DNA of 64,000 nucleotides from Arcobacter sp. F2176. GTDB lineage: Bacteria; Campylobacterota; Campylobacteria; Campylobacterales; Arcobacteraceae. The stretch lies in contig NZ_PDJV01000008.1 in NCBI RefSeq assembly GCF_004116465.1, positions 62,001-126,000 on the forward strand, read 5' to 3'. Shown piece after piece: positions 27,308-36,872 of this stretch; positions within the stretch are counted from its first letter, which is position 1; every line of letters starts with the position of its first letter. The notes below the pieces were generated by a model, which saw only the letters and a program-made list of their open reading frames with translations, was not told the DNA's origin and searched no databases. Position numbers and translations under genes: made by a program.

Positions 27308-28029
27308 ATAACAGGATTAACCAAGTCAAAAATCTTTTTACCTAGTTCGTGGGACTTTTGTTTATTTACCCTTGCAGATAATCCAGATATTCCAAGAGTT
27401 CCTACAAACTCTTTTTTATTATTGAAGTAGGGAACAGCTATTGAGAAAAGTCCAAATTCGTACTCTTCAAAACCAATGGCATAACCATTTTTTTTCACTT
27501 CTTCAATCTCTTTTTTTAGCCTTGTAACGGTAGTAATTGTATTTGCTGTGTATTTTTTCAAATCTAAAGTTTTAAAATCCACATTTTCATATGCTAATAA
27601 AACTTTTCCAAAGGCATTGGCATGTAGTGGGGCATGAAGACCTATAGAGTCTTTTGTTTTTAAAACTCGATTTGATTTATCCACTTGATTTAAATATAAA
27701 ACGGCATTTTTTTCAAGTATTCCAATATATGAACACTCTTGGGTTAAATAAAATATTTCATCAAGTAAAGTTCTTGTTTTCTCAACTATTTTATTTCTAG
27801 CTTCTATTTGTGATATATTATTCATAATATCACTTAAAACTATCTCTTTAGAGTTTTCAACATATTCGATGAAACCTTCATTTACTAAAGTTGTGATAAG
27901 TCTTGACATGGTACTTTTATCTATATCATGGGTTTGACATAAAAAGTTAGCTGTTAAAGGTTTATTTGAATTCATGATTGATTTTAAAATCAACAAACCT
28001 TTTGTTAATGACTTATTTTGATTTTGCAA
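27304..28029 (-). CDS. IclR-family transcriptional regulator
   Basis: The protein has 241 residues. The N-terminal winged helix-turn-helix contains LTANFLCQTHDIDKSTMSRL, and the C-terminal effector-binding domain contains LHANAFGKVLLAY and GTLGISGLSARV. IclR proteins sense small carboxylic acids or aromatic intermediates. It is divergent from the CoA-lyase/ligase cluster across 351 bp, so it most likely controls that cluster. Confidence 0.92.
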   Translation of the reverse strand: MQNQNKSLTKGLLILKSIMNSNKPLTANFLCQTHDIDKSTMSRLITTLVNEGFIEYVENSKEIVLSDIMNNISQIEARNKIVEKTRTLLDEIFYLTQECSYIGILEKNAVLYLNQVDKSNRVLKTKDSIGLHAPLHANAFGKVLLAYENVDFKTLDLKKYTANTITTVTRLKKEIEEVKKNGYAIGFEEYEFGLFSIAVPYFNNKKEFVGTLGISGLSARVNKQKSHELGKKIFDLVNPVI

Positions 28030-28380
28030 TATATTATCTCTTTATTTAATTTTGTTTATTTTAACATTTTTTATTTAAATTGCTTTTGTTTTTGTCTGTG
28101 TATGTTTAATTTTAACTTAATAGATTTTTATTTGACCAAAAGTAACATCTTAATTAAATAATTACAAAAGTTTTATTTTAGATTGCAAGATTTATTGAAA
28201 AAATTTTCTCACTATGTGAAACTTGCTTTTAAAACATTTTGTAAAAGCACTTAAAGATGGTATTTAGAACTATTTATAAATTATTACTTAATATAAAAAT
28301 TAATATTATAATTTATATTTGAGTTTATTTTACCTATGGATTAATTCCCTTACAAAAAGAAAATTATAAAGGTAAATATC
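28030..28380 (+). promoter_or_regulatory. Divergent regulatory region between the IclR gene and the CoA-lyase cluster
   Basis: No gene is seen in these 351 bp. A consensus -10 TATAAT lies at 28307-28312, 69 bp before the lyase ATG. Upstream are two dyads that could be IclR operators. One is a TCAC-TAT-GTGA core at about 28208-28218. The other is the inverted repeat GCTTTTA/TAAAAGC at 28225-28231 and 28242-28248. AAAGG forms the ribosome-binding site shortly before ATG 28381. Confidence 0.5.
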
Positions 28381-29514
28381 ATGACTTCTTCTGTAATAGA
28401 TTTATCAAAATTAACAGCAAATGACGATTTGAAACCAGTACTTGGTGGATATTGGCCAGGGATTCAAATATATTATCCTCCAATTAAGTTTAATCCACTA
28501 GATGGAAGCTATGAGACTATGGAGCAAGCAAAACTTAGACTTCAAAAACACGCTTATAAAACAAAAGCACATACAGTGTTATTTGATTTAGAAGATGGTT
28601 GTAGACAAAAAGCTATGAGTAGGGAACTTTTAATTCAAGAGTTACCAAAATTTCCTCAAAGGGATTTTCAAATAGCTATTAGAATTAACCCTTTTAGAAC
28701 TGATGAGTATGAAGAAGATTTAAAGATGTTAAAACAAGTTCATAAATACATCGATGCAATTGTATTAGCAAAAGCTGGTGAAGTTTATGGAGATGCTGAG
28801 ATTAGAGATTTATCTTCTTGGTTGGTTTCTATTGGTAGTAGTTTACAAATTCAACCAATCATTGAGCATCCAAAATCACTTCAAATAGCTGATAGACTTA
28901 TGAGTCACTCAACTGTTCAACATGTGGTATTTGGTATCCATGACTTCTCAAAAGCAATGGCATATAAAATCACACCTGAGGGTTGGATTGATGAGTTAGA
29001 GACATTTTTTAATATGCTTACAATGGAAGCTAGAATTAAAGGTAAAGGTGTAATTGGAGGGGTTGAAGTTTTACTTACTCCTAATTCATTACCTGATTCT
29101 TGTGTTGAGAAAAAAGATATTAGAAGATGGTTAGATTTACATGGTGATAATGCTTCACGACATGTTTATGAACACGCAAAAAGAGAGACAGCTATGGGCT
29201 TAACAGGTAAACAAGTAATTACTCCAAACCACATAAATGTTTGTAAAGTTGCTTTTACTCCAAGTCCTAAAGAAATAGCAAAAGATATAGAAATATTAAG
29301 TGCTGCAATTGAAGCAGATGCACTTTTAAGTGGAGCTATTAGATATAAAGGTGAGATGTTAGATCCTCCAATGTTTGGTAAGTCTTTGCAAAATCTTCTA
29401 AGAGGATATGCACTTAGAAGTTTAAGTAAAGAGGATCAATCTTTTGCCTTAACAGTATTAAATAAAATGCCGTTACATACATTTAAAGAAAACTGGCCTT
29501 ATGGTCAAATATAG
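28381..29514 (+). CDS. HpcH/HpaI-family CoA-ester lyase (malyl/citramalyl-CoA lyase type)
   Basis: The protein has 377 residues with the CitE/HpcH TIM-barrel signatures: VLFDLEDGCRQKA, the catalytic Arg in IRINPF, the metal ligands in PIIEHPKS and FGIHDFSKA, and ITPNHINVCKVAF near the C-terminus. Members cleave or form the C-C bond of malyl-, methylmalyl- or citramalyl-CoA. It is the first gene of the cluster and lies 12 bp before the ligase-lyase fusion. It probably cleaves the hydroxyacyl-CoA made by the hydratase two genes on. The exact substrate cannot be read from the sequence. Confidence 0.85.
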   Translation: MTSSVIDLSKLTANDDLKPVLGGYWPGIQIYYPPIKFNPLDGSYETMEQAKLRLQKHAYKTKAHTVLFDLEDGCRQKAMSRELLIQELPKFPQRDFQIAIRINPFRTDEYEEDLKMLKQVHKYIDAIVLAKAGEVYGDAEIRDLSSWLVSIGSSLQIQPIIEHPKSLQIADRLMSHSTVQHVVFGIHDFSKAMAYKITPEGWIDELETFFNMLTMEARIKGKGVIGGVEVLLTPNSLPDSCVEKKDIRRWLDLHGDNASRHVYEHAKRETAMGLTGKQVITPNHINVCKVAFTPSPKEIAKDIEILSAAIEADALLSGAIRYKGEMLDPPMFGKSLQNLLRGYALRSLSKEDQSFALTVLNKMPLHTFKENWPYGQI

Positions 29515-29526
29515 TAAGGAGATAAT

Positions 29527-32046
29527 ATGAGTTCAACTATTAAAATCGAAGTACCTGAATTTTTAAATATCGGGGTTGCTTGTACATCAGCTCATTTGGG
29601 AACACCAAAAGAGAATAATACAGCAATGGTTATAGAAGATGACAAATTAGGTACTGATGAAATAACATATAAAGATTTAGCTAAAAAATCTGATCAAGTT
29701 GCAAATTTCCTTACAAGTATTGGAATTGGGGCAAGAGATAGAGTTTTAGTTTGTTTGAAAAATTCATTGGCTTATCCAATTTCATTTTTTGGAAGTATCA
29801 AAGCTGGAATTATTGCAGTTCCTACTTCTACACTTTTAAGTGGTTCTGAGGTTAAGTATCTTGCAGAAGATTCTCAAGCAAGTGCTATAGTATTATCTGC
29901 AACTATGTATGAAAACCTAGTTCCATACTTAGAAAATGTAGATAATCTAAAAACAATAATTGTAGCAGCAATTGATAGTGTTGATAATCTTAAAAAACCA
30001 AAAGGTATAAATGTATATTCTTTAAATGAGATTTTAAAAAATGGTGATGCAACACCAAATCATTACAAATCAAAATCAGGTGAGCCTGCATATTTGGTTT
30101 ATACATCAGGAACAACTGGTTATCCAAAGGGTGTTTTACATTCACATAGATCACTTGTGGGAAGAACTCCTGCAACTGAGTATTGGTTTAACTTTAAAGA
30201 AAATGACAGAATTATGCACTCTGGGAAGTTTAACTGGACTTATGTTTTAGGTTCAGCTTTGATGGATCCTTTATATAATGGTCATACAGTTATTGCTTAT
30301 GAAGGTGCAAATGATGCCTCAACTTGGATAAACCTAATTAAAAAACATAAATGTACTATTTTTATTGGAGTTCCAACTATTTATAGACAAATTATCCAAA
30401 AAACAAAAACAACGATTGAAGATTGTCCAAGTTTAAGATACTGCATGAGTGCAGGAGAGCATTTATCAGATGAGATGTTAGGACTTTGGAGAGAAAGATT
30501 TAAACAAGATATTTATGAAGCAATAGGTATGAGTGAATGTTCTTATTATATTTCACACTCTGTTAATAATCCAATTAGACCAGGAAGTGCAGGTTTTGTA
30601 CAACCAGGACATATCGTAAAACTAATAGATCCAAATACTTTAGAAGAAGTAGATACTGAAGAAGAGGGAATGATTTGTATAGGAGTTGATGATCCAGGGT
30701 TATTTTTAGAGTATTGGCAACTAGATGATGAAACATCAAAAGCTAAACATGATGGATACTTTTTCACAGGTGATTATGCTAAAAAAGACAAAGATGGCTA
30801 TATTTGGTTTATAGGTAGAAAAGATGATATTATCAATACTTTTGGATTTAGAGTATCTCCACATGAGATTGAAAGAGTTGTAAAAACTCATGATAAAGTT
30901 GCTGATTGTGTTGCTTTTGGTTTAGATATTGAAAAAGATAAAACATTAGTTGCCATTGCAGTAATTGGACATAAACCTTTAAGTGAAAAAGAAGAAGCTG
31001 AGATTTTAAAATATTCTCAAGATAACTTGGCAAAATACAAAGCGCCTAAAAGAATCTTTGCCATGAGTGATTATCCAAGAACTAAAAATGGTAAAGTTTT
31101 AAGAAAACAACTTGTTAAAAATATCCATGAACAAGAAGTGGCTTTAAGTGTTGGTGAAGAGATTATTGAATACAAAGCAAGAAGATCACTTTTATATGTA
31201 CCTTCATATAATAAAAAGTATGTGCAAAAAGCAAAAACTGTTTTAGCAGATACTGTGATTTTTGATTTGGAAGCTATTTTAACAGAACAAAAAGAAGCTG
31301 GAAGAGCTGTTTTAAAAGAAGTATTTAAAGAAGAGGGTTCAAAATTTGGGGAATCAGAAAGAATTCTTAGAGTTAATAATCTAGGAAGCGAAGATTTACA
31401 AAAAGATTTACAACTAGCAAAAGAGATAGAACTTGATGGAATACTTTTTTCTAAAATAGATAATAAAGAAGATGTGTTAGAAGCTGCAAAACTAATTGAT
31501 GAGGTAAACCCAGAATTAACAATGATGATAATGATTGAGTCGCCATTGTCAGTTTTAAATATCCAAGAAATATGTGCTGCATCTTCTAGAGTAGAAGTAG
31601 TAGTTGCAGGTTCTAATAAACTTGCAAATAGACTGCAAATAGATGTAAAAAAAGGTTCAAAAGCTATTCTTAATTATCTATGTCAAATATCACTTGCTGC
31701 TAAAGCTTATGATAAAGTAGTAATTGATGGACCTCATTATGATGTACATGATGAGTTTGCTTGTGAAGATTCTACAAAAGATGCCTTTGATTTAGGATTT
31801 GATGGAAAAGCTTTAGTTCATCCTGTGCAAATAGAGTATATAAATGATATCTTTACTCCAAAAAGAGAAGAGGTAAAAGAGTATGAAGAAATGATTTCTC
31901 TATATGAAGATGCTGTAAAAGATGGTAAAGAAGTTATTTTATATCAAGATAAACTTGTGGATATAAGTAGAATCAAATGGGCTAAAAAGATGATAACACT
32001 TTATGAGACTTATAAATCTTTAGGTCAAAATCTATTTGGTAAATAA
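29527..32046 (+). CDS. Acyl-CoA ligase fused to a CitE/HpcH-like lyase domain
   Basis: The protein has 839 residues in two parts. Residues 1 to about 540 are an ANL-type AMP-forming CoA ligase with AYLVYTSGTTGYPKGVLHSH, YEAIGMSE, FFTGDYA, and the C-terminal catalytic Lys in PRTKNGKVLRK; it most resembles the benzoate/short-acid branch. Residues about 548-839 resemble a CitE lyase (RRSLLYVPSYN, FDLEA, LRVNN, MIES). The usual DLED is DLEA, and the Asp metal ligand in the GxxD region appears as SNK, so lyase activity may be altered or lost. The gene lies in the same operon as two intact lyases. Confidence 0.85.
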   Translation: MSSTIKIEVPEFLNIGVACTSAHLGTPKENNTAMVIEDDKLGTDEITYKDLAKKSDQVANFLTSIGIGARDRVLVCLKNSLAYPISFFGSIKAGIIAVPTSTLLSGSEVKYLAEDSQASAIVLSATMYENLVPYLENVDNLKTIIVAAIDSVDNLKKPKGINVYSLNEILKNGDATPNHYKSKSGEPAYLVYTSGTTGYPKGVLHSHRSLVGRTPATEYWFNFKENDRIMHSGKFNWTYVLGSALMDPLYNGHTVIAYEGANDASTWINLIKKHKCTIFIGVPTIYRQIIQKTKTTIEDCPSLRYCMSAGEHLSDEMLGLWRERFKQDIYEAIGMSECSYYISHSVNNPIRPGSAGFVQPGHIVKLIDPNTLEEVDTEEEGMICIGVDDPGLFLEYWQLDDETSKAKHDGYFFTGDYAKKDKDGYIWFIGRKDDIINTFGFRVSPHEIERVVKTHDKVADCVAFGLDIEKDKTLVAIAVIGHKPLSEKEEAEILKYSQDNLAKYKAPKRIFAMSDYPRTKNGKVLRKQLVKNIHEQEVALSVGEEIIEYKARRSLLYVPSYNKKYVQKAKTVLADTVIFDLEAILTEQKEAGRAVLKEVFKEEGSKFGESERILRVNNLGSEDLQKDLQLAKEIELDGILFSKIDNKEDVLEAAKLIDEVNPELTMMIMIESPLSVLNIQEICAASSRVEVVVAGSNKLANRLQIDVKKGSKAILNYLCQISLAAKAYDKVVIDGPHYDVHDEFACEDSTKDAFDLGFDGKALVHPVQIEYINDIFTPKREEVKEYEEMISLYEDAVKDGKEVILYQDKLVDISRIKWAKKMITLYETYKSLGQNLFGK

Positions 32047-32055
32047 GGAAGAAAA

Positions 32056-33117
32056 ATGTCTAAAATAAGTACTAAAATCAATTTTGGGAACTTCTTTGAA
32101 GATTTTGAAATTGGTCAAAAAATAGTTCATCCACTTCCAAGAACAATAAGTGATGGTGATGTATCTTTTTACATCGCCCTTACTGGAAGTAGATTTTCTC
32201 TAAATTCATCGGATATTTTAGCTCAAGATATGGGTTATGCAAAAAAACCACTTGATGATTTGTTGATGTTTCATTTGACATTTGGAAAATCTGTTCAAGA
32301 TATCTCTTTAAATGCAATTGCAAATTTAGGTTATGCCGAAGTGTCTTTCCCCAATCCCGTATTTGTAGGAGATACAGTAAGACTTGAGACTGAAATTATA
32401 GGTTTAAAAGAGAATTCAAATGGTAAAAGTGGAGTGGTTTATGTGCACTCTATTGGATACAACCAAGATGAAAATGAGGTATTAAATTTAAAAAGATGGG
32501 TTATGGTTCATAAAAGAAATAAAGGTGAAATGAGTGGAATAAATACTGTTCCAACTTTTGCAAAAACTCAAACCATAGCACAAGAGATAAATATTCCAGT
32601 TTTAAAAGATATAAACACTGATGTTACAGGTGGAGTTTATTTTTTTGAAGATTATGAAGTAGGTGAGAGATTAAATCATGCAGAAGGTATTACTATTGAT
32701 GATAGTGATCATACCTTAGCTACTAAACTTTATCAAAATAATGCAAAAGTACATTTTGATGATTTTATGATGAAAAGCACTCCAATGGGTCAAAGACTTA
32801 TGTATGGGGGACATGTTATCTCAATAGCTAGAAGTATTTCATATAATGGCTTACAAAATGCCCAATGGATTTACTCAATAAATAGTGGAGCTCACGCCAA
32901 TCCAACATATGCAGGAGATACTATTTATGCCTTTACTGAAGTAATTGAAACAATTAATCATGAAAGAGAAGATTTGGGATTATTGCGACTTCGAACAGTA
33001 GCACTTAAAAACCAAAGACCAGAGACTTTTGATACTACTTTTGATGAAAATGGGAAGTATAAAAAAGAAGTTGTATTAGATTTAGATTACACTGTTGTAA
33101 TCCCTAAAAAAAATTAA
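32056..33117 (+). CDS. MaoC-like double-hotdog hydratase, mesaconyl-CoA hydratase type
   Basis: The protein has 353 residues with two hotdog repeats. Each opens with a similar phrase: FFEDFEIGQKI followed by PRTISDGDV, and YFFEDYEVGERL followed by EGITIDDSDH. MYGGHVISIARS fits the second active-site helix. The two-repeat layout and length match mesaconyl-CoA (beta-methylmalyl-CoA) hydratases. It lies 9 bp after the ligase fusion. It likely hydrates the activated C5 acid to a substrate for the neighbouring lyases. The name is by resemblance. Confidence 0.8.
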   Translation: MSKISTKINFGNFFEDFEIGQKIVHPLPRTISDGDVSFYIALTGSRFSLNSSDILAQDMGYAKKPLDDLLMFHLTFGKSVQDISLNAIANLGYAEVSFPNPVFVGDTVRLETEIIGLKENSNGKSGVVYVHSIGYNQDENEVLNLKRWVMVHKRNKGEMSGINTVPTFAKTQTIAQEINIPVLKDINTDVTGGVYFFEDYEVGERLNHAEGITIDDSDHTLATKLYQNNAKVHFDDFMMKSTPMGQRLMYGGHVISIARSISYNGLQNAQWIYSINSGAHANPTYAGDTIYAFTEVIETINHEREDLGLLRLRTVALKNQRPETFDTTFDENGKYKKEVVLDLDYTVVIPKKN

Positions 33118-33138
33118 ATTAAAGAGTATTACGATAGA

Positions 33139-33286
33139 GGCAACTCGTTGCCTTCTTTAGGTTTTGCTTCTTTTCAAGGAAACTTTTCGCAAAGCGAAAC
33201 CGCATTTGCTAGTTTTAATGGGAATTTAATTCCCATGATGAAAAGAAGACATTAAATAAAAAAGGTCCCTTTTAAAATTGAGGGAC
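33139..33286 (+). other. Multi-stem structured intergenic element
   Basis: Five inverted repeats are packed into about 150 bp. GGCAAC-TC-GTTGCC is at 33139-33152. An outer stem pairs CTTCTTTTCA (33167-33176) with TGAAAAGAAG (33239-33248). Two hairpins lie inside that stem: TTTCGC-AAA-GCGAAA (33185-33199) and ATGGGAAT-TTA-ATTCCCAT (33218-33236). A last hairpin, GTCCCT/AGGGAC (33265-33286), lies just before the ribosome-binding site of the next gene. Together this is a three-way junction flanked by two hairpins. It may be an RNA regulatory element, an mRNA stabiliser/terminator, or a dispersed repeat. Confidence 0.6.
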
Positions 33287-33307
33287 GAAATTTAAAAAGG
33301 AAATATT

Positions 33308-34291
33308 ATGACACATCCAAATAAAGCACTATTTGAATCAGGAAAATCTTTACCAATCATCCCAACTTGTGAGCACTTTGCAGGAAGTGAAAAGCTTATT
33401 TTAAAAGGCTTTGAAATGCAAAAAAAACTAGGACCAGTTTTTGATATCACTTGTGATTGTGAAGATGGAGCAGAAACAGGAAAAGAAGTAGAACATGCAG
33501 AAATGATAGTAAGAGTTGTAAACTCAGAAGCAAATCCTTATGCGATGGCAGGGACTAGAATCCATGATTTTTCACACCCTGATTGGAGACAAGATATTGA
33601 TATTTTAGTACCTGGTGCTGGTGAAAAACTTGCATATATTACTCTGCCAAAATCAACTTGTTATGAAGACGCTAAAACACAAATTGAGTATATTCAAAAA
33701 GTAGCAAAGGAAGCTGGAATAAAAAGAGAGATTCCAATTCATATCTTAATTGAAACTCATGGGGCATTAAGAGATGTTGAAAAAACTGCAACGCTACCTT
33801 GGTTACAAGTTTTAGATTTCGGTCTTATGGACTTTGTATCTGGTTACCAAGGGGCAATTCCAGCTATCAATATGAGAAGCCCAGGTCAATTTGAACATAG
33901 ATTAATTGCAGCTGCTAAAGCAAAAGTATGTCAAGCAGCTATTGAAAATCATGTTATTCCTTGTCACAATGTAACTTTAGATTTAAAAAATCCATACCAA
34001 ACATTTAAAGATGCAGAGCGTGCAAGAAATGAGTTTGGGTTTATGAGAATGTGGTCAATTTATCCAACACAAGTACAAGCAATTGTAGATGCTATGAAAC
34101 CAGATTTTACAGAACTTGAAGCTGCTCAAAATATTTTATTAGCTGCACAAAATGCTGAGTGGGGACCTATTCAATATGATGGGGAACTACATGATAGAGC
34201 AACATATAGATATTTTTGGGAACTAGTTCAAAGAGCTAAATTCTCTGGTGGGAAACTTTTAGATGAAGTAGAAAAAAGATTTTTTTCTTAG
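33308..34291 (+). CDS. Second HpcH/HpaI-family CoA-ester lyase
   Basis: The protein has 327 residues. Seen: DITCDCEDGAETG (the DLED-equivalent loop), GTRIHDFSHPDW with the catalytic Arg, the ligand Glu in ILIETHGAL, and the ligand Asp in FGLMDFVSGYQGA. It is a CitE-like lyase of a different subfamily from the one at 28381. A strong AAAAAGGA ribosome-binding site precedes ATG 33308. It is separated from the hydratase gene by the structured element. It may take the alternative hydroxyacyl-CoA isomer. Confidence 0.82.
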   Translation: MTHPNKALFESGKSLPIIPTCEHFAGSEKLILKGFEMQKKLGPVFDITCDCEDGAETGKEVEHAEMIVRVVNSEANPYAMAGTRIHDFSHPDWRQDIDILVPGAGEKLAYITLPKSTCYEDAKTQIEYIQKVAKEAGIKREIPIHILIETHGALRDVEKTATLPWLQVLDFGLMDFVSGYQGAIPAINMRSPGQFEHRLIAAAKAKVCQAAIENHVIPCHNVTLDLKNPYQTFKDAERARNEFGFMRMWSIYPTQVQAIVDAMKPDFTELEAAQNILLAAQNAEWGPIQYDGELHDRATYRYFWELVQRAKFSGGKLLDEVEKRFFS

Positions 34292-34571
34292 TTTAAAATT
34301 TTAAGCTGATTTTGAAGATAAGAGAGTAATCTTTTATCTTCAAAAATTACGAAAGGATAAAAGATGACAAACTACAACTTTACAGTACTTGCTAATAAAA
34401 AACTGGTCATGCTCGCCAACAATAGTGAGAAGAGTTTATACCGCTGGTAGATTTTTAGATAAGATAATTTAACTACCCACATAAACTTCACGAAAATATT
34501 CTCACTTTAATAAATAATCATCCCAAAATAAAAAATAAATTGTCATAAATTTTAAAATTTAAAGGCAAAAA
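34292..34571 (+). other. Intergenic region with a 15-bp hairpin and a 28-codon ORF
   Basis: A near-perfect hairpin pairs 34310-34324 with 34331-34345 (one G-T pair, 6-nt loop). It lacks a following T-run, so it is not a classical terminator. Just after it, AAAGG precedes ATG 34364, which opens a 28-codon frame ending at TAG 34450 (starts MTNYNFTVLANKK). The frame could be a small peptide gene or a remnant of a broken gene. Nothing else is visible before the next gene. Confidence 0.35.
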
Positions 34572-35414
34572 ATGAAAAAATACAATATAAATACAGAAGA
34601 CTTAAAAGATTATTTAGGTTTTGGTGTTGCAGGAAACTTTGCAAATCACTTAGGGGAAGCAGGGGAAGCAGATGAATTTTCAGTAATCAAAACAGAGGAA
34701 AAAGATGCACCAAAAGGATTATTTCCTTTTTATATTCCAAATGATAAGAGTTATTTAGGACAATTTCCTATTTGTACAGATGAAATAAATCATAATGGAA
34801 TAGAGCATTTACAAGTTGAAGCAGAAGTAGGATTAATTTGTGATTTCGTATATGAAAATGACAAATTAGTAGACTTAAAACCAAGATTTTTTGGGGCATT
34901 TAATGATTGTTCAAATAGAGTACAAGATGGGAAGATGCTAAGTAGCAAAAAGAACTGGGGAGCATCATCAAAGGGAATTGCAACTGAATTTATCGAAATA
35001 GATAGTTTTGATGAAAAAGGAATTTTAAATAAATATCACATCGCTTCATTTTTAAAAAGAGATGGGATTGTACATGATTATGGAACAGTTAGTGCTGTAA
35101 ATTCATACTCTTACTTTTTTGGTCAATTAAAAGATTGGATGATAGACAAATTTAATACCCAAGAAGAAGTAGGACCACTTGAAGCACTACCTCAATATTT
35201 TAAAGAAATAAATAATAAAAAAGGTATCTTAATAGCAGCAGGTGCTACGGCATATACTGAGTTTGGTAAACATCACTATTTAGAAAAAGGGGATGAAATA
35301 TTTATATATGTTTATAATGCACACTTTCACTCTTTTGAAGATATTTTACACGATATGTCAGGATCAGATGTATTACTTTCACAATGTTCTAAACTTCATC
35401 AAATAGTTCAATAA
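34572..35414 (+). CDS. Fumarylacetoacetase-superfamily-like protein (DUF5718 type)
   Basis: This 280-residue protein is of a family I recall as DUF5718, found in Campylobacterota. Features resembling the FAH fold are the metal-binding-like pattern VEAEVGLICDF, the GAFNDCSNR segment and a C-terminal VYNAHFHSF stretch. FAH-fold enzymes hydrolyse, decarboxylate or hydrate keto acids. Its place between a CoA lyase and fumarase suggests action on a related dicarboxylic or keto acid. The substrate is unknown. Confidence 0.6.
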   Translation: MKKYNINTEDLKDYLGFGVAGNFANHLGEAGEADEFSVIKTEEKDAPKGLFPFYIPNDKSYLGQFPICTDEINHNGIEHLQVEAEVGLICDFVYENDKLVDLKPRFFGAFNDCSNRVQDGKMLSSKKNWGASSKGIATEFIEIDSFDEKGILNKYHIASFLKRDGIVHDYGTVSAVNSYSYFFGQLKDWMIDKFNTQEEVGPLEALPQYFKEINNKKGILIAAGATAYTEFGKHHYLEKGDEIFIYVYNAHFHSFEDILHDMSGSDVLLSQCSKLHQIVQ

Positions 35415-35474
35415 TATTTTTTAAATAATCTCTTTGTTTTTTGATATATAATTAACAAAAACAAAGGGATTATT

Positions 35475-36872
35475 ATGGATTATAGAATTGAAAAAGATAC
35501 TATGGGAGAAATCAAGGTTCCAAATGATAAATATTGGGCAGCACAAACCCAAAGAAGTTTGGAAAACTTTCCCATAGGTATTGAAAAAATGCCAAAAGAG
35601 ATAATCAAAGCTTTTGCATATTTAAAAAAATCATGCGCAATAGTAAATTTTGATTTAGAAAAACTTCCAATAGAAAAAAAAGATGTTATCTCAAAAGTTT
35701 GTGATGAGATTATTGAGGGAAAACTTGATGATAATTTTCCTTTAGCTGTTTGGCAAACAGGAAGTGGAACCCAATCAAATATGAATTTAAATGAAGTAAT
35801 AGCTTCAAGAGCAACTGAACTTTTAGGAAAAGATTTTAGAGTCGAAAAACTAATTCATCCAAATGATGATGTAAATAAAGCTCAAAGTTCAAATGACACA
35901 TATCCAAGTGCTATGAGAATAGCTTTTGTTTTAGAAATCCAAAAACAATTAATTCCTTCAATAAAGCAACTAAAAATAACACTAGAAAATAAAACAAAAG
36001 AGTTTGAAAATATTATCAAAATAGGAAGAACACATCTTCAAGATGCTACGCCACTTACTTTGGGGCAAGAATTTTCAGCTTATGTTGAGATGTTAAAAAA
36101 AGCACTAAATCAAATAGATGATAGTATGAAATACATCTGCGAACTAGCTATTGGCGGAACAGCTGTTGGTACTGGATTAAATTCCCACCCAGATTTTTCG
36201 CGCCTTGTTTGTGAAAACTTGAATTTAAATACTAATACAAAATATAAATTTGTATCACATCCAAATAAATTTCACTCTTTAACTTCACATGATGGAGAGG
36301 TTTTTTTAAGTGGAGCTTTAAATGCCTTGGCTTCTAATCTTATGAAAATAGCAAATGATATAAGATGGTTAGCTTCAGGTCCTAGATGTGGAATAGGTGA
36401 GTTAAGTATCCCAGAAAATGAACCGGGAAGTTCAATCATGCCTGGAAAAGTAAATCCAACCCAAAGTGAAGCCATGACAATGGTTGCTGTTCAAGTTATG
36501 GGAAATCATACAACAGTTAGTGTTAGTGCTAGCCAAGGAAACTTTGAATTAAATGTCTTTAAGCCAGTGATTGCTTATAATATTTTGCAGTCAATCAGAC
36601 TCTTAAGTGATACGATGAAAGCTTTTAATGATAATTGTGCAGTTGGAATAAATGCAAATATAAAAAATATAGAAAAATACTTAAATGATTCTTTGATGTT
36701 AGTAACTGCCCTAAATCCTTATATTGGTTATGAAAAAGCAGCGCTTATAGCAAAAACAGCCCATAAAAATGGAACAACTTTAAAAGAAGAAGCTCTACGA
36801 TTGGGAATACTTAGTGAAAAAGAGTTTGATGAGTATGTAAAACCCGAAGAGATGGTAAGACCTAAAATTTAA
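35475..36872 (+). CDS. fumC: Class II fumarate hydratase
   Basis: FumC hydrates fumarate to L-malate. The family signature [13 protein letters not shown] is present. So are [26 protein letters not shown] and [11 protein letters not shown], which carry active-site residues. The length of 465 residues is normal. Class II fumarases can also hydrate mesaconate to citramalate, which fits the cluster, although a plain citric acid cycle role is equally possible. The 3' end overlaps the convergent flavin reductase gene by 4 bp. Confidence 0.95.
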   Translation: MDYRIEKDTMGEIKVPNDKYWAAQTQRSLENFPIGIEKMPKEIIKAFAYLKKSCAIVNFDLEKLPIEKKDVISKVCDEIIEGKLDDNFPLAVWQTGSGTQSNMNLNEVIASRATELLGKDFRVEKLIHPNDDVNKAQSSNDTYPSAMRIAFVLEIQKQLIPSIKQLKITLENKTKEFENIIKIGRTHLQDATPLTLGQEFSAYVEMLKKALNQIDDSMKYICELAIGGTAVGTGLNSHPDFSRLVCENLNLNTNTKYKFVSHPNKFHSLTSHDGEVFLSGALNALASNLMKIANDIRWLASGPRCGIGELSIPENEPGSSIMPGKVNPTQSEAMTMVAVQVMGNHTTVSVSASQGNFELNVFKPVIAYNILQSIRLLSDTMKAFNDNCAVGINANIKNIEKYLNDSLMLVTALNPYIGYEKAALIAKTAHKNGTTLKEEALRLGILSEKEFDEYVKPEEMVRPKI

